Under the pieces are notes generated by a model. The model saw nothing but the letters and a program-made list of their open reading frames with translations, had not been told where the DNA came from and ran no database searches. From IMG/VR virus record IMGVR_UViG_3300027760_000553, positions 1 to 64,000 of that record: a stretch of DNA of 64,000 bases; one strand, 5' to 3'. Positions 21,783-29,917 of the stretch are shown here, piece after piece. This stretch comes from a virus. A program made the translations under genes and the position numbers. Numbering within the stretch: position 1 is the stretch's first letter; every line of letters starts with the position of its first letter.

Positions 21783-22315
21783 TGCATGTAATAATTTCAC
21801 AACCAAGATCTGGATCAAACTTCATAATTGAAAATGTAAGAAAATTTTCAGATATTACAATAGACAAACATCCATATACTCATCTATGGAATAAAGATTT
21901 TATAGAAAAAAAGTTTGAAAATAAATACATTTTGGTTCTTAGAAAACCAATGGATGTTGTTGTTTCATCATTGATACATAGTTTTGCAAATAAAGAAGAA
22001 GAAGTTCAAATAAACGAAGATGCTTTAATAAAATCTGCTGCAAGGTATTCAAGACACATTCTGCCGTGTTCAATTGACGAAGTGCTTAAGTTTGATTTTA
22101 ATGATCTAGCGTCTCAACCTCATAGAGTTATATCAGCGATTACAGATTTAGACTTCAGTGATAAAGAGTTAGTAGAACCAGAAGGTTTACATGGATCTTT
22201 AAAAATGCACAAAAGTTATGAAGATTCATATAATTTTGCACTAAAACATTCTAGTATTTTTGATGAAGCAAACATTTTATATGAAGAAGCACTTCTAAAA
22301 ACTATAAAGTTTTAA
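21782..22315 (+). CDS. sulfotransferase-like protein 1
   Basis: 177 aa. QPRSGSNFIIENV (about 7-19) matches the 5'-phosphosulfate loop of PAPS-dependent sulfotransferases. LVLRKPMDVVVSSL (about 55-68) matches the 3'-phosphate-binding motif (R..P.D...S). The pair is diagnostic of the fold, though such proteins can be short and divergent. It would transfer sulfate from PAPS to a sugar or small molecule. An APS kinase domain at 32608-33375 could supply PAPS. Two further relatives lie at 25972 and 37107. Confidence 0.75.
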   Translation: MHVIISQPRSGSNFIIENVRKFSDITIDKHPYTHLWNKDFIEKKFENKYILVLRKPMDVVVSSLIHSFANKEEEVQINEDALIKSAARYSRHILPCSIDEVLKFDFNDLASQPHRVISAITDLDFSDKELVEPEGLHGSLKMHKSYEDSYNFALKHSSIFDEANILYEEALLKTIKF

Positions 22316-22619
22316 TAGTTTTATTTACTAATCGAATCAATGATTTTTTCTTGATTTGTTTTGATGAGAATGTTTCAGTGTATCCATTTTGAGGCATATC
22401 TTCTTTACTAAGGAATACTGCATGTTTCTTTCTTAGTGTTTGTATTACTAGGGATTCTACTGCTCTTGCCTTATCCCGCTCAAAAAAATGCCAATAACAA
22501 ACCAATTTCCACCCTTTGTTCCTATGTGTAGCAAACCTCTTACCTGATATATCTGATATGCCTATCTTAATAGCCTTGTGTGTAGGGCTATAAATGATAT
22601 ATAGGATTGCTTCATTCAT
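22302..22619 (-). CDS. GIY-YIG-like (T5orf172/MUG113) protein
   Basis: Start at 22619 because TATAAT (22626-22631) lies six bases upstream; the frame from 22679 is rejected. ILYIIYSPTHKAIKIGISDI resembles the GIY-YIG core of the T5orf172 type, followed by RFATHRNKGWKLVCYW and KARAVESLVI, where the Glu could be catalytic. Possible endonuclease. Convergent with the sulfotransferase gene. Confidence 0.65.
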   Translation of the reverse strand: MNEAILYIIYSPTHKAIKIGISDISGKRFATHRNKGWKLVCYWHFFERDKARAVESLVIQTLRKKHAVFLSKEDMPQNGYTETFSSKQIKKKSLIRLVNKTIKTL

Positions 22620-22673
22620 AGCACTATTATACTTTACATACCTTGAAATAATTAAGAATGCTATAATTAAAAT

Positions 22674-23558
22674 ATGCAAAAAGATTCGAACATACTAAAT
22701 ATGCTTCGCTTAGAGATGTATAGCACTGGAGTACTTAATGGATATGGTATGCCATTTGGCCCAAAGATCACGATTGATCCTAATACAAAGTACATCACAA
22801 ATTCCCTTGGATTTCGCACACAAGAGTTTGGTAGAACACCAGACTTTATTTTTTCTGGATGCTCTCATACTTGGGGATGGGGTATTGACGAGTCTTTGAT
22901 TTGGGGCAACCGTATTGCAAAAGCAAAGCAGATCGAGACACGAAACCTTGGTATTAGCAATGGTGCCATAACAACAATCATAGATAATCTAATCGCATAC
23001 TTTGACAAATTTGGTAAGCCAAAAGTATTATTTTGTTTATTTCCAAGTTTAGCAAGAATGAATGTTTGGACAGATAGGAGTGTTTTTGTTGGAAGACATG
23101 GTTTTGATTTTGCAAGAGATACTGCTGTTCCAACTCAGGGGGATTTACCAAAATATTCACAAAAACCACATAAGTTGGAAGAGGTTATAACCTCAAAACT
23201 GCCAACTCTATTGTCACTAAAATATATTTTAAACTTTGAGCAATACTGCGTTTCTAATAATATTATTTTTAAATATGCTTTTTGGGATCCAACAGATGAT
23301 TTCATTATGGATGGCTTACCACATAACAACAGTTACAGTGGATATGTTAAGTCTGATTCTGCTTTATGGGTTAGAGATGGTATTGTTGAGGTGTTTAATG
23401 GATCTAAGGATTGTCACACACCATGTAACGAATTAGAGCAGTACGCATGGCTTCATGGTATGGATATAGAGTTATCAAGTTTGCCCCATATTGGCGCACA
23501 TAGACAAATTCACTACTACGAACTATTTCTTAATGAATATGATAAGATTTATTCATGA
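22674..23558 (+). CDS. SGNH/GDSL hydrolase-like protein 1
   Basis: Leaderless: TATAAT (22662-22667), six bases, ATG. FIFSGCSHTWGWGI (about 59-72) carries the nucleophile Ser block, NLGISNGAI the middle Gly/Asn blocks, and a late LPHIGAHRQIHYY the His end. SGNH enzymes remove or move acyl groups on glycans and lipids. Two relatives lie at 27814 and 38715. It is followed by a Lys-rich mini-gene. Confidence 0.65.
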   Translation: MQKDSNILNMLRLEMYSTGVLNGYGMPFGPKITIDPNTKYITNSLGFRTQEFGRTPDFIFSGCSHTWGWGIDESLIWGNRIAKAKQIETRNLGISNGAITTIIDNLIAYFDKFGKPKVLFCLFPSLARMNVWTDRSVFVGRHGFDFARDTAVPTQGDLPKYSQKPHKLEEVITSKLPTLLSLKYILNFEQYCVSNNIIFKYAFWDPTDDFIMDGLPHNNSYSGYVKSDSALWVRDGIVEVFNGSKDCHTPCNELEQYAWLHGMDIELSSLPHIGAHRQIHYYELFLNEYDKIYS

Positions 23559-23638
23559 AATTTATACTATTTTATTTAGAAAGACTTATTAGGTCCATAT
23601 TAAAGAAAAATAAAAAGAAAAAAGACTATATTTATTAG
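23555..23638 (+). CDS. 27-aa Lys-rich peptide after SGNH gene
   Basis: ATGA overlap. MKFILFYLERLIRSILKKNK ends KKDYIY. A peptide of the same style ends KQEKYIY at 28691-28777 after the second SGNH gene, so the pairing is probably meaningful. Confidence 0.5.
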   Translation: MKFILFYLERLIRSILKKNKKKKDYIY

Positions 23639-23672
23639 ATGCTTTAAAATACAAGTATGTTATAATTTAACT

Positions 23673-23807
23673 ATGGATAAAAATATAGAAAAATGTAATA
23701 GTTGCGATCTACCTGCCAAATATGACGATGTTGATGAGGTATCAGAGGGACAATACGAAGTTGTTGGTTTTTGTCAATGCCATATGACCAACTATCTTGT
23801 TTCTTAA
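23673..23807 (+). CDS. 44-aa zinc microprotein
   Basis: Leaderless: TATAAT (23661-23666), six bases, ATG. EKCNSCDLPAKY and FCQCHMTNY supply CxxC and CxCH ligands. Confidence 0.6.
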   Translation: MDKNIEKCNSCDLPAKYDDVDEVSEGQYEVVGFCQCHMTNYLVS

Positions 23808-23826
23808 TCTATAGTAACCGCTATAA

Positions 23827-23855
23827 TTGACTTCTTGTGCGCTTTAGTATATAAT
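23827..23855 (+). promoter_or_regulatory. sigma-70 promoter for 23876
   Basis: TTGACT, 17 bp, TATAAT; leader with AAGGAGG. Confidence 0.8.
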
Positions 23856-23875
23856 AGATATAAAGGAGGTAAGTT

Positions 23876-23965
23876 ATGATTCATTCATTATTTTTAATTC
23901 CCGCTTTTATTATGGGATATGTAGCATGCTATATTGCTATGACATATAAGGTTGATCAAGATTAA
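23876..23965 (+). CDS. 29-aa membrane peptide
   Basis: Strong AAGGAGG site. MIHSLFLIPAFIMGYVACYI is a transmembrane helix. Small enough to be a regulator or toxin-like peptide; unknown. Confidence 0.5.
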   Translation: MIHSLFLIPAFIMGYVACYIAMTYKVDQD

Positions 23966-24051
23966 AGAACCAAAGATCTTTCAAATGGACTGGCGCAGCC
24001 TTGGCTATTGGCCTGTTTGGAAAGATGGAAAGAAAATATGGGTACCTAAAG

Positions 24052-24294
24052 ATGATAAATCATTTGACAAAGATTGAAAGAACCAAGGTCTGGCCATTAC
24101 GATGGATAGGCAATTTCCTTGGTGGATATGCTGGTAATCATTTAGTTAAGGCTATTGATTTAGATGAGTCTTTAGATAGTAATTTAGGATTTCGTTATAA
24201 ATACCACGCAAAAATGTGGAAGTATCTTAACAAACCTTACGAGTGGTGGGGAACTTATTACGAATTTGATATGGAAAGATGGAATAAAGATTAA
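24052..24294 (+). CDS. 80-aa aromatic-rich protein
   Basis: KVWPLRWIGNFLGGYAGNHLV followed by KMWKYLNKPYEWWGTYYEFD. The start is uncertain; an overlapping 41-codon frame (TTG near 23952) also looks codon-like. Family recurrent in phages, function unknown. Confidence 0.5.
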   Translation: MINHLTKIERTKVWPLRWIGNFLGGYAGNHLVKAIDLDESLDSNLGFRYKYHAKMWKYLNKPYEWWGTYYEFDMERWNKD

Positions 24295-24527
24295 GCAATA
24301 CTGCCAGAACCAGTTACTGATCCAGCGCCGTCTATACCTTTAGGCATAGTGTATATTTCCCAGTTGTTTGTATACCCTGGAGCATATCCTGGGTTTCCAC
24401 CATTTGTAACTCTGATGTAGTATGCTCCGTTAATTCCGTATGGGTTGCCATCTGTAAGAACTACTGCGCCTAATGGATAGGCTGCGCCGTTGTTATAAGC
24501 GCCTTGGTAATTTGGTGGAAGCGCCAT
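24291..24527 (-). CDS. structural-type protein, small
   Basis: Start MALPPNYQG at 24527 overlaps the stop of the upstream gene (TAATG). Gly/Tyr/Asn-rich beta style (YPLGAVVLTDGNPYG). Its end KGIDGAGSVTGSGSIA resembles the start of the upstream protein (RGIFGAGTVTGSGNI), suggesting matching interface strands. Probably virion or tail related. Confidence 0.55.
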   Translation of the reverse strand: MALPPNYQGAYNNGAAYPLGAVVLTDGNPYGINGAYYIRVTNGGNPGYAPGYTNNWEIYTMPKGIDGAGSVTGSGSIA

Positions 24528-24940
24528 TATGCATACCAACTAATCGTGAAGCCGTCATACAGTAGGACACTGTTTCCTGTTAATCCCCAGTTTGCTTGCC
24601 ATTGTGGGAATGAAAGATCTGTGCCAGGAACTTCTCCATAGTTGTTTACTCCTGGAATTAAAGAAATACCTGAATTTATAACCTGGAATTGCATTCCGTT
24701 AAAAGCCATACCTGCGTTAGTCAAACCAGAGATTGTGATTATTGTGTTTTCTCCAGTAGGCATGTGATCCATTATATAAGAAGGGGCTGAAAAATTTTGC
24801 CAACTAAGGACTACGCCATCAAATATTGCATCTTGATTGTTTGCAGTAAAGTTAAATGACCATGACTGTAATGGATTTCCATTAATGTTACCTGAGCCTG
24901 TTACTGTTCCTGCTCCGAATATTCCTCTTGGTGCTACCAT
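24527..24940 (-). CDS. structural-type protein
   Basis: Leaderless: TATAAT (24947-24952), six bases, ATG. 137 aa, beta-rich and without charge clusters (SWSFNFTANNQDAIFDG). It ends LLYDGFTISWYA. A two-gene minus operon isolated among plus genes; a head/tail decoration role is only a guess. Confidence 0.55.
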   Translation of the reverse strand: MVAPRGIFGAGTVTGSGNINGNPLQSWSFNFTANNQDAIFDGVVLSWQNFSAPSYIMDHMPTGENTIITISGLTNAGMAFNGMQFQVINSGISLIPGVNNYGEVPGTDLSFPQWQANWGLTGNSVLLYDGFTISWYA

Positions 24941-24961
24941 GAGATTATTATATCATCTGTT

Positions 24962-24990
24962 TTGACATAACCTGCCAAGTAGGGTATACT
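24962..24990 (+). promoter_or_regulatory. leaderless promoter for 24997
   Basis: TTGACA, 17 bp, TATACT, six bases, ATG. Confidence 0.85.
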
Positions 24991-24996
24991 GATTAT

Positions 24997-25410
24997 ATGA
25001 TTAACGAAAAGAATAACTACTTTCAATCTGAATCTAAAAGAATTGGGGATGAATTTGAAGAACTTGTTTACCAAGACCTACTTGGTCGTGGATTTAATAC
25101 TATTGATCGAGATTATTATTTTGCTGGTTCTGGGTGCGAAGTAGATTTTAGAGTACATTCAGATACCCGTTTTGAATATATAGAGGCAAAGGGCGGAAAA
25201 GCAGGGGAAGGCAAAAGACCTGGGGCGCAAAGAACAGATAATGTAAAAAAAGCAATTGCCAATGGTGCTTTAATAAAAACATTTAACGACATATATTATG
25301 TTGTTTATTTTTCTGCAAAACCTGAAGTTGGAAGTTATTCTGATGAAATGATTAACATTGCACTTAAATATAAAATAATTGATGAGGTTAGGTATCTACA
25401 AGATGCATGA
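24997..25410 (+). CDS. PD-(D/E)XK nuclease
   Basis: 137 aa. An N-terminal helix with GDEFEELVYQDLLGRGF (Glu), then GCEVDFRVHS (Asp) and FEYIEAKGGK (ExK) line up as the restriction-nuclease active site. It probably cuts or resolves DNA. Leaderless promoter. Overlaps the next gene. Confidence 0.75.
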   Translation: MINEKNNYFQSESKRIGDEFEELVYQDLLGRGFNTIDRDYYFAGSGCEVDFRVHSDTRFEYIEAKGGKAGEGKRPGAQRTDNVKKAIANGALIKTFNDIYYVVYFSAKPEVGSYSDEMINIALKYKIIDEVRYLQDA

Positions 25411-25975
25411 CATTAAGATTAGTGGAACAGATAACAAAAATATAGTTATTGCAAAAAATTGTTTTTCAAAAGAAGATTTAACAAATGAATCTGCCGTTTT
25501 GCAAGTAATCATTGGATCTCTAACTGCTAAATATAAAGATTTTTCTTTTAGTCTTGAAAGTTCTGATGATTTACCAAACTGGGTAAATGTATTGTTGCCA
25601 CTAAAAGGATTTAAAATAATCTTTAACTGTAATCCCAGGATATACCATGATGCGGATGAGGGGGACTTTTTAACTTTCCCATCTGAAATTGGTTTTATGA
25701 TATCAAATCAATATAATACTAACGAATTAACTAAACAGTATAAGATATATTATTACCCTAAAATTAAAAAACAAGAAGGTAGAAACAAATATACTATTAA
25801 AGCAACCCTTCAAGATAACTACAATATAGATATTTATGCAGACAGCGAAGAAGAAGCATTGCAAAAAGCATATAATATACCGCTGCCAGAATGGAATCAT
25901 GAAGAGATAGACGATAAACCAGAAAAAATGAAAATAATTAGATGGTCACGGTGGGGAAACTTTAAAATAATATGA
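25403..25975 (+). CDS. 190-aa hypothetical protein
   Basis: Start MHDIKISGTD at 25403 overlaps the nuclease end. It has a mixed alpha/beta N-terminus. The C-terminal YTIKATLQDNYNIDIYADSEEEALQKA is the strand-helix module seen in several microproteins here. Sits between nuclease and sulfotransferase. Not recognised. Confidence 0.55.
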   Translation: MHDIKISGTDNKNIVIAKNCFSKEDLTNESAVLQVIIGSLTAKYKDFSFSLESSDDLPNWVNVLLPLKGFKIIFNCNPRIYHDADEGDFLTFPSEIGFMISNQYNTNELTKQYKIYYYPKIKKQEGRNKYTIKATLQDNYNIDIYADSEEEALQKAYNIPLPEWNHEEIDDKPEKMKIIRWSRWGNFKII

Positions 25976-26538
25976 AATCAAAACAAATTCATCTAAGTTA
26001 TTATCCAAGATCTGGAACAACATTTTTTATAAAAAATTCTAAGATATTATTTCCAAGTAGCCTTATTGTTTCATATGCAACAGGAAATGGTATTCAAAAA
26101 TTTTTAAATAATAAAAGTTTGTTTCATTTTTCAATAATTAGAAACCCAATTGATTTGATATCTTCTGAGGTTACATTAGAGATGATGAAAAATGTAGAAA
26201 GTGTAAATAGAATTGAATATAGATCAATAAAGCGTATAGACTTGCTGGAAAATTTTTATAATTCAATAAAAGAAAACGAACATGTAAGTATATTTGATTT
26301 TAATGATTTGACTTTAAAACCTAAAGAACTTTTTAGTTATTTGGCAAAAAATAATGATGTTCAATTAAACAATAAAGATATTGTAAAGGTTAGTCCCATG
26401 CCAAATGTTTTTTTTGCATCTGCAAAAGAAGTTGAAAGTTATGAAAAGGTAAGGGATGTCATTTTAAACAATGTAGACTTATACAAAATTAATAAAATGT
26501 ATGATGAATTAATTAATAAAAAATTTGCTATAAGTTGA
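25972..26538 (+). CDS. sulfotransferase-like protein 2
   Basis: 188 aa. YYPRSGTTFFIKN (about 10-22) is the PAPS 5' loop, and FSIIRNPIDLISSE (about 54-67) the 3' motif. Also HVSIFDFNDLTLKPKEL, a block shared with protein 1 (VLKFDFNDLASQP). ATGA overlap with the gene before it. Confidence 0.75.
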   Translation: MKSKQIHLSYYPRSGTTFFIKNSKILFPSSLIVSYATGNGIQKFLNNKSLFHFSIIRNPIDLISSEVTLEMMKNVESVNRIEYRSIKRIDLLENFYNSIKENEHVSIFDFNDLTLKPKELFSYLAKNNDVQLNNKDIVKVSPMPNVFFASAKEVESYEKVRDVILNNVDLYKINKMYDELINKKFAIS

Positions 26539-26563
26539 CTTAACCACTGATTTGATGTATACT
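26535..26563 (+). promoter_or_regulatory. leaderless promoter for 26570
   Basis: TTGACT, 17 bp, TATACT, six bases, ATG. Confidence 0.85.
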
Positions 26564-26569
26564 AATTAC

Positions 26570-26713
26570 ATGGTAAAAGAAATCAATATTGAGGATATTC
26601 CAGATAACATTAAAGACAAAATAATTAAAAATTATTTAATTAGATATTATCATTGGACAATTGGGTGCTTTTCTTTTCTTGTTGGCATATTGCTTGGCAT
26701 ATTAATATCTTAA
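26570..26713 (+). CDS. 47-aa C-tail-anchored membrane protein
   Basis: Charged N-terminus (EINIEDIPDNIKDKIIKNYL) and a C-terminal membrane helix (GCFSFLVGILLGILIS). Ends seven bases before the tRNA cluster. Confidence 0.6.
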   Translation: MVKEINIEDIPDNIKDKIIKNYLIRYYHWTIGCFSFLVGILLGILIS

Positions 26714-26719
26714 TTACAT

Positions 26720-26793
26720 GCACCAGTAGCCAAGTTGGTTAAGGCACCGAACTCATAATTCGGCTATCGTAGGTTCAAGTCCTACCTGGTGTA
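26720..26793 (+). tRNA. tRNA with CAT anticodon (Met or Ile2)
   Basis: Acceptor GCACCAG/CTGGTGT, anticodon stem CCGAA/TTCGG with loop CTCATAA, T stem GTAGG/CCTAC. Elongator Met or lysidine-modified Ile cannot be separated by eye. Confidence 0.9.
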
Positions 26794-26797
26794 CGAT

Positions 26798-26871
26798 GCG
26801 GATGTTGCATATTGGTAGTGCCTCTGCCTTCCAAGCAGAAGGGGTGAGTTCGATTCTCATCATCCGCTCCA
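26798..26871 (+). tRNA. tRNA-Gly (TCC)
   Basis: Acceptor GCGGATG/CATCCGC, anticodon loop CTTCCAA on TCTGC/GCAGA, and an encoded CCA end. Confidence 0.9.
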
Positions 26872-26872
26872 A

Positions 26873-26945
26873 GTCTCCATGGTCTAGTGGCCTAGGACTC
26901 CACCCTTTCACGGTGGCAACACGGGTTCGAATCCCGTTGGAGATA
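26873..26945 (+). tRNA. tRNA-Glu (TTC)
   Basis: Acceptor GTCTCCA/TGGAGAT, anticodon stem CCACC/GGTGG with loop CTTTCAC, T stem ACGGG/CCCGT. Confidence 0.9.
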
Positions 26946-26954
26946 CAATATCAT

Positions 26955-27000
26955 TCCTAGATCGTCTAACGGCAGGACAGGGGCCTCTCAAGCCCTTATA
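26955..27000 (+). pseudogene. 5' remnant of a tRNA (CTC-like anticodon)
   Basis: A D-arm (CGTCTAACGGCAGGAC) and an anticodon arm GGGGC-CTCTCAA-GCCCT are present. The T-arm and 3' acceptor strand are missing; the sequence runs into TATAAACC instead. It reads as a broken tRNA, possibly Glu(CTC). Confidence 0.6.
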
Positions 27001-27010
27001 AACCTATTAC

Positions 27011-27083
27011 ACCTCTGTAGTTCAGTGGACAGAACGATGGACTTCTAAGCCATGCGTCGCAAGTTCGATTCTTGCCAGGGGTA
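27011..27083 (+). tRNA. tRNA-Arg (TCT)
   Basis: Acceptor ACCTCTG/CAGGGGT, anticodon loop CTTCTAA, T stem GCAAG/CTTGC. The anticodon stem ends in an A-G mismatch. Confidence 0.85.
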
Positions 27084-27112
27084 CAACATGATATACTTTT
27101 AACGGAGGGCAT

Positions 27113-27814
27113 ATGCCAAAAATACCAGTAAATGGATTTAATGATGATGGAAGTCTTAAAAAATTACAAGATGATCAAATTGAGCATACCCCATTAATAT
27201 CCCAGGATCAGTTAAATAATGCAAAAATATTTTCTTCTAGAGAAGAATACATAAAGCATTTACCTAAAAATATTAAATATATGGAGATTGGTGTTTCTTG
27301 GGGATATTATTCAAAACTAATAGCCGATATATGTGAACCAAATGAGATATGGCTTTTAGATAGATATTCAATTGACTCAAGATGTTGGAGTTGGATTAGA
27401 ACTGGATCCTGTCAATGCGAGCCAACAAAGCATACAATTCTTTTTACACCAGAAACCCATGAAAAATATATTAAAGATGAATTTTCTAAATATAAAAATG
27501 TTTACATTATTAAGGGAGAAGCAGAAAATACTTTGCCAAACCAAGATAAAGATTTTGATTATATATATTTTGATACACACAACGATAGAGAACATACAAA
27601 GATAATGCTTGATGAAATATCAAAGCATGTCAAAGTTGGTGGAATAATTGGAATAAATGACTATTTAATTTATGACGGAATGAATTGGGATGATTTTTAT
27701 GGAACTTATTTTTCTGTTAATTGGTTCTTAAATAATAATAAAAATTGGTCTGTTAAAGCATTGGCTTTACAGAATTATAGTTTTAATGATATATATCTTA
27801 CAAAGGATTTTTAA
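27113..27814 (+). CDS. class I SAM-dependent methyltransferase
   Basis: 233 aa. YMEIGVSWGYYSKLIAD (about 56-72) is motif I of the Rossmann fold; WLLDRYS has the acidic strand-2 region; DYIYFDTHNDREHTKIMLDE and GGIIGINDY give the later motifs. The layout resembles Methyltransf_24-type enzymes that act on sugars or small molecules. It has TATACT and GGAGGG signals upstream and overlaps the SGNH gene by one base. Confidence 0.75.
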   Translation: MPKIPVNGFNDDGSLKKLQDDQIEHTPLISQDQLNNAKIFSSREEYIKHLPKNIKYMEIGVSWGYYSKLIADICEPNEIWLLDRYSIDSRCWSWIRTGSCQCEPTKHTILFTPETHEKYIKDEFSKYKNVYIIKGEAENTLPNQDKDFDYIYFDTHNDREHTKIMLDEISKHVKVGGIIGINDYLIYDGMNWDDFYGTYFSVNWFLNNNKNWSVKALALQNYSFNDIYLTKDF

Positions 27815-28704
27815 TGATAGAAAACTATGATTTAAAAAATAAAGTTTATTTAAATGCAAACGACATATTTAATTATGAGTTTGATATAACTTGGATGAAT
27901 ATGCAGGAGCATCAAGGTAACAGGAATTATACACTTTTACCAATAGAAAGAGCCGAAGATGATTTTACTATAGAATATAATTTTAATAAAGATGGTTTTA
28001 GATCAGATGATTTTACAGATAAACATACCCCAGGCAAGCACATACTTTTTGCTGGTTGCTCACAAACTGAAGGGGTTGGAAGTTCGTTAGATACTGTTTG
28101 GTCAAAGATGCTTCATGATAAACTTCAATTAAATAACTTAACAGATGGCTTTTATTCTATTGCTAGATCTGGCTATGGGTGGCAAAAAATAATTGCAAAC
28201 TTTATGGCATATTCAAAAAAATATGGATTTCCAGACTATCTTTTTGTTTTAATGCCTAATATAACCAGACATTTTATTTGGCACAATAATGATTATCTAT
28301 ATATTCAAAGATATAAAGATGATGGAAATATAAATGAACCTGAACCAAAAAGTATTGTAGATGATCAACCAGCAACAATTGAAGATTATCACGAAGAGTT
28401 TTTAAATTTTTCATTAGGTTGGAAAATTTTTATAGAATATTGCAAAAAAAACAATGTTAAAATTTTATGGTCTACATGGGATTATTCAGATAATCATAAC
28501 ATAAAATTATTTAATCAGCATGAAGATTTTTTTGAAATGAATCATGAAGAGTATATGAAGATGATAAAAGATAAAAGACCAAACGGAATTTTAGAAAGAT
28601 ATGATATTAAAAGAAGAGATGGTCATGCTGGTGTTTTATCTCACGAGTATTGGTTGAATTCTTTTGTAAAAGAATTAAGGAGGTTTGGAATTGAAATTAA
28701 TTAA
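27814..28704 (+). CDS. SGNH/GDSL hydrolase-like protein 2
   Basis: 296 aa. ILFAGCSQTEGVGSS (about 79-93) is the Ser block; YSIARSGYGWQ the Gly block; RRDGHAGVLSHEYWLN (near the C-terminus) the Asp/His block. All three are in the right order. Coupled to the methyltransferase. Together they suggest acyl and methyl decoration of one glycan. Confidence 0.7.
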   Translation: MIENYDLKNKVYLNANDIFNYEFDITWMNMQEHQGNRNYTLLPIERAEDDFTIEYNFNKDGFRSDDFTDKHTPGKHILFAGCSQTEGVGSSLDTVWSKMLHDKLQLNNLTDGFYSIARSGYGWQKIIANFMAYSKKYGFPDYLFVLMPNITRHFIWHNNDYLYIQRYKDDGNINEPEPKSIVDDQPATIEDYHEEFLNFSLGWKIFIEYCKKNNVKILWSTWDYSDNHNIKLFNQHEDFFEMNHEEYMKMIKDKRPNGILERYDIKRRDGHAGVLSHEYWLNSFVKELRRFGIEIN

Positions 28705-28777
28705 TAAAATAATTGTTTGGTACAGATTTAAAAAAATAGAAAAACAGATCAAAAAACAAGAAAAATATATATATTAA
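28691..28777 (+). CDS. 28-aa Lys-rich peptide after SGNH gene (TTG start)
   Basis: TTG 28691 overlaps the SGNH gene end. WYRFKKIEKQIKKQEKYIY parallels the peptide at 23555. Its stop abuts the convergent 28778 gene. Confidence 0.4.
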   Translation: MKLINKIIVWYRFKKIEKQIKKQEKYIY

Positions 28778-28924
28778 TTATCTTTCAGATTTTGGTTTTA
28801 ACTGTGTTGTTCGATCAAAATAGCGTTCAATCTTTGCTTTAATAGTTCCATCTTTACGCATCTTAACAATCCAACCATCTTTGATTTGAGTATCATTAAA
28901 TGATCCCGCTTTTTTCTTTGGCAT
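28778..28924 (-). CDS. 48-aa basic protein
   Basis: MPKKKAGSFNDTQIKDGWIV then MRKDGTIKAKIERY. TAATG overlap with the upstream gene. Small basic beta protein; unknown. Confidence 0.55.
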   Translation of the reverse strand: MPKKKAGSFNDTQIKDGWIVKMRKDGTIKAKIERYFDRTTQLKPKSER

Positions 28925-29913
28925 TATAGTGAGTGTCTTTCTGTGTTAACTCTTGTGTAATCTTTTCCAAAATCAGCAAATAAGGCCTTATCCTTTTCAC
29001 GATTAACTATTGATCTTGACCAAGAGAATCCTGCGTCTCCACCCCATGCTAACCACATGATGTATCCGTTAGATGGGTTTGCTGAGTTACCCCAGTCCTT
29101 ACCTTTCTTGTCTACTTCATGGCGTGAGAAGTATGAGTACATCCTCTTAACAGTACTAAGAGAGATTGATTCTCCTCTTGCTAACTGCCCTGCACGAGTC
29201 CAACCTACAGATGTTCCAGCACCATTTGCTTTTCCATCTTCCTTAAACTTAATTGCTCTACGAGCAGCAGATCTTGCTCCTGCTGGTGGTGAGTATCCAT
29301 CTGCCTTTGAAACTGTATCTGTATCATATTCAACTGTGTCATCATCTTCAAACAGATCATCTGCTTTTGCATCAGGAACACAGTTAGGAACTGGTTTACC
29401 ATTATCTCCTGGTTTCATTCCTCTTTGTACATATCCATCCCAACAAGGTGCTTGCTTATTTAGATCAGCACAACAATCACTTTTCATTTCATTTGCTTGA
29501 CAAACAGGACAGTTTTCACAATTTACATTTAGTTCTTTACATGTCGGACATCCACAACCATCATACTCTTTACCTTGATATGTATTTGTTGGCATCATTG
29601 AATCATCTGCTTTGCCCATCTGAGCATCAAACATTGCCATTCCTATTTCTGAGTCCATTGTGTGGTTTTCCATTTCTACTTTTGTAGCATCCTTGTACAT
29701 CATTCCAATACTGTATGCTGTTGGTTCCCATTTACCGTTTTCTTCTTTATAAATTCTAACAGCCATTGCTGGGTTCTCTGGTGGCATAGACTGAATTGCA
29801 TACTCTGTTCCAGGTGTACCGTAAATTCCACCCTCTGTCATTATGTGTTCAACTACACCATGAACAACACCCTCTGATGTTGAACCCATAACAAAATCTC
29901 CTTCTTTTATCAT
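28924..29913 (-). CDS. multi-domain phage protein with Cys cluster
   Basis: Start MIKEGDFVMGS at 29913; the frame to 30072 is the shadow of the Dps-like gene. 329 aa in three parts: an SH3/Tudor-like front (GDFVMGSTSEGVVHGVVEH), a Cys-rich middle (CGCPTCKELNVNCENCPVC), and a C-terminal RAGQLARGESISLSTVKRM...MWLAWGGDAG block that I know from many phage head-region proteins without a settled role. Starts four bases after the Dps-like stop. Confidence 0.6.
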   Translation of the reverse strand: MIKEGDFVMGSTSEGVVHGVVEHIMTEGGIYGTPGTEYAIQSMPPENPAMAVRIYKEENGKWEPTAYSIGMMYKDATKVEMENHTMDSEIGMAMFDAQMGKADDSMMPTNTYQGKEYDGCGCPTCKELNVNCENCPVCQANEMKSDCCADLNKQAPCWDGYVQRGMKPGDNGKPVPNCVPDAKADDLFEDDDTVEYDTDTVSKADGYSPPAGARSAARRAIKFKEDGKANGAGTSVGWTRAGQLARGESISLSTVKRMYSYFSRHEVDKKGKDWGNSANPSNGYIMWLAWGGDAGFSWSRSIVNREKDKALFADFGKDYTRVNTERHSL

Positions 29914-29917
29914 AATA

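Noticed and set aside
26720-27083. tRNA cluster as an integration site
   Set aside because: No integrase, excisionase or direct att repeats are seen nearby.
29057-29500. 147-codon frame on the plus strand
   Set aside because: Opposite the Cys-cluster protein, which has better context and coupling on the minus strand.
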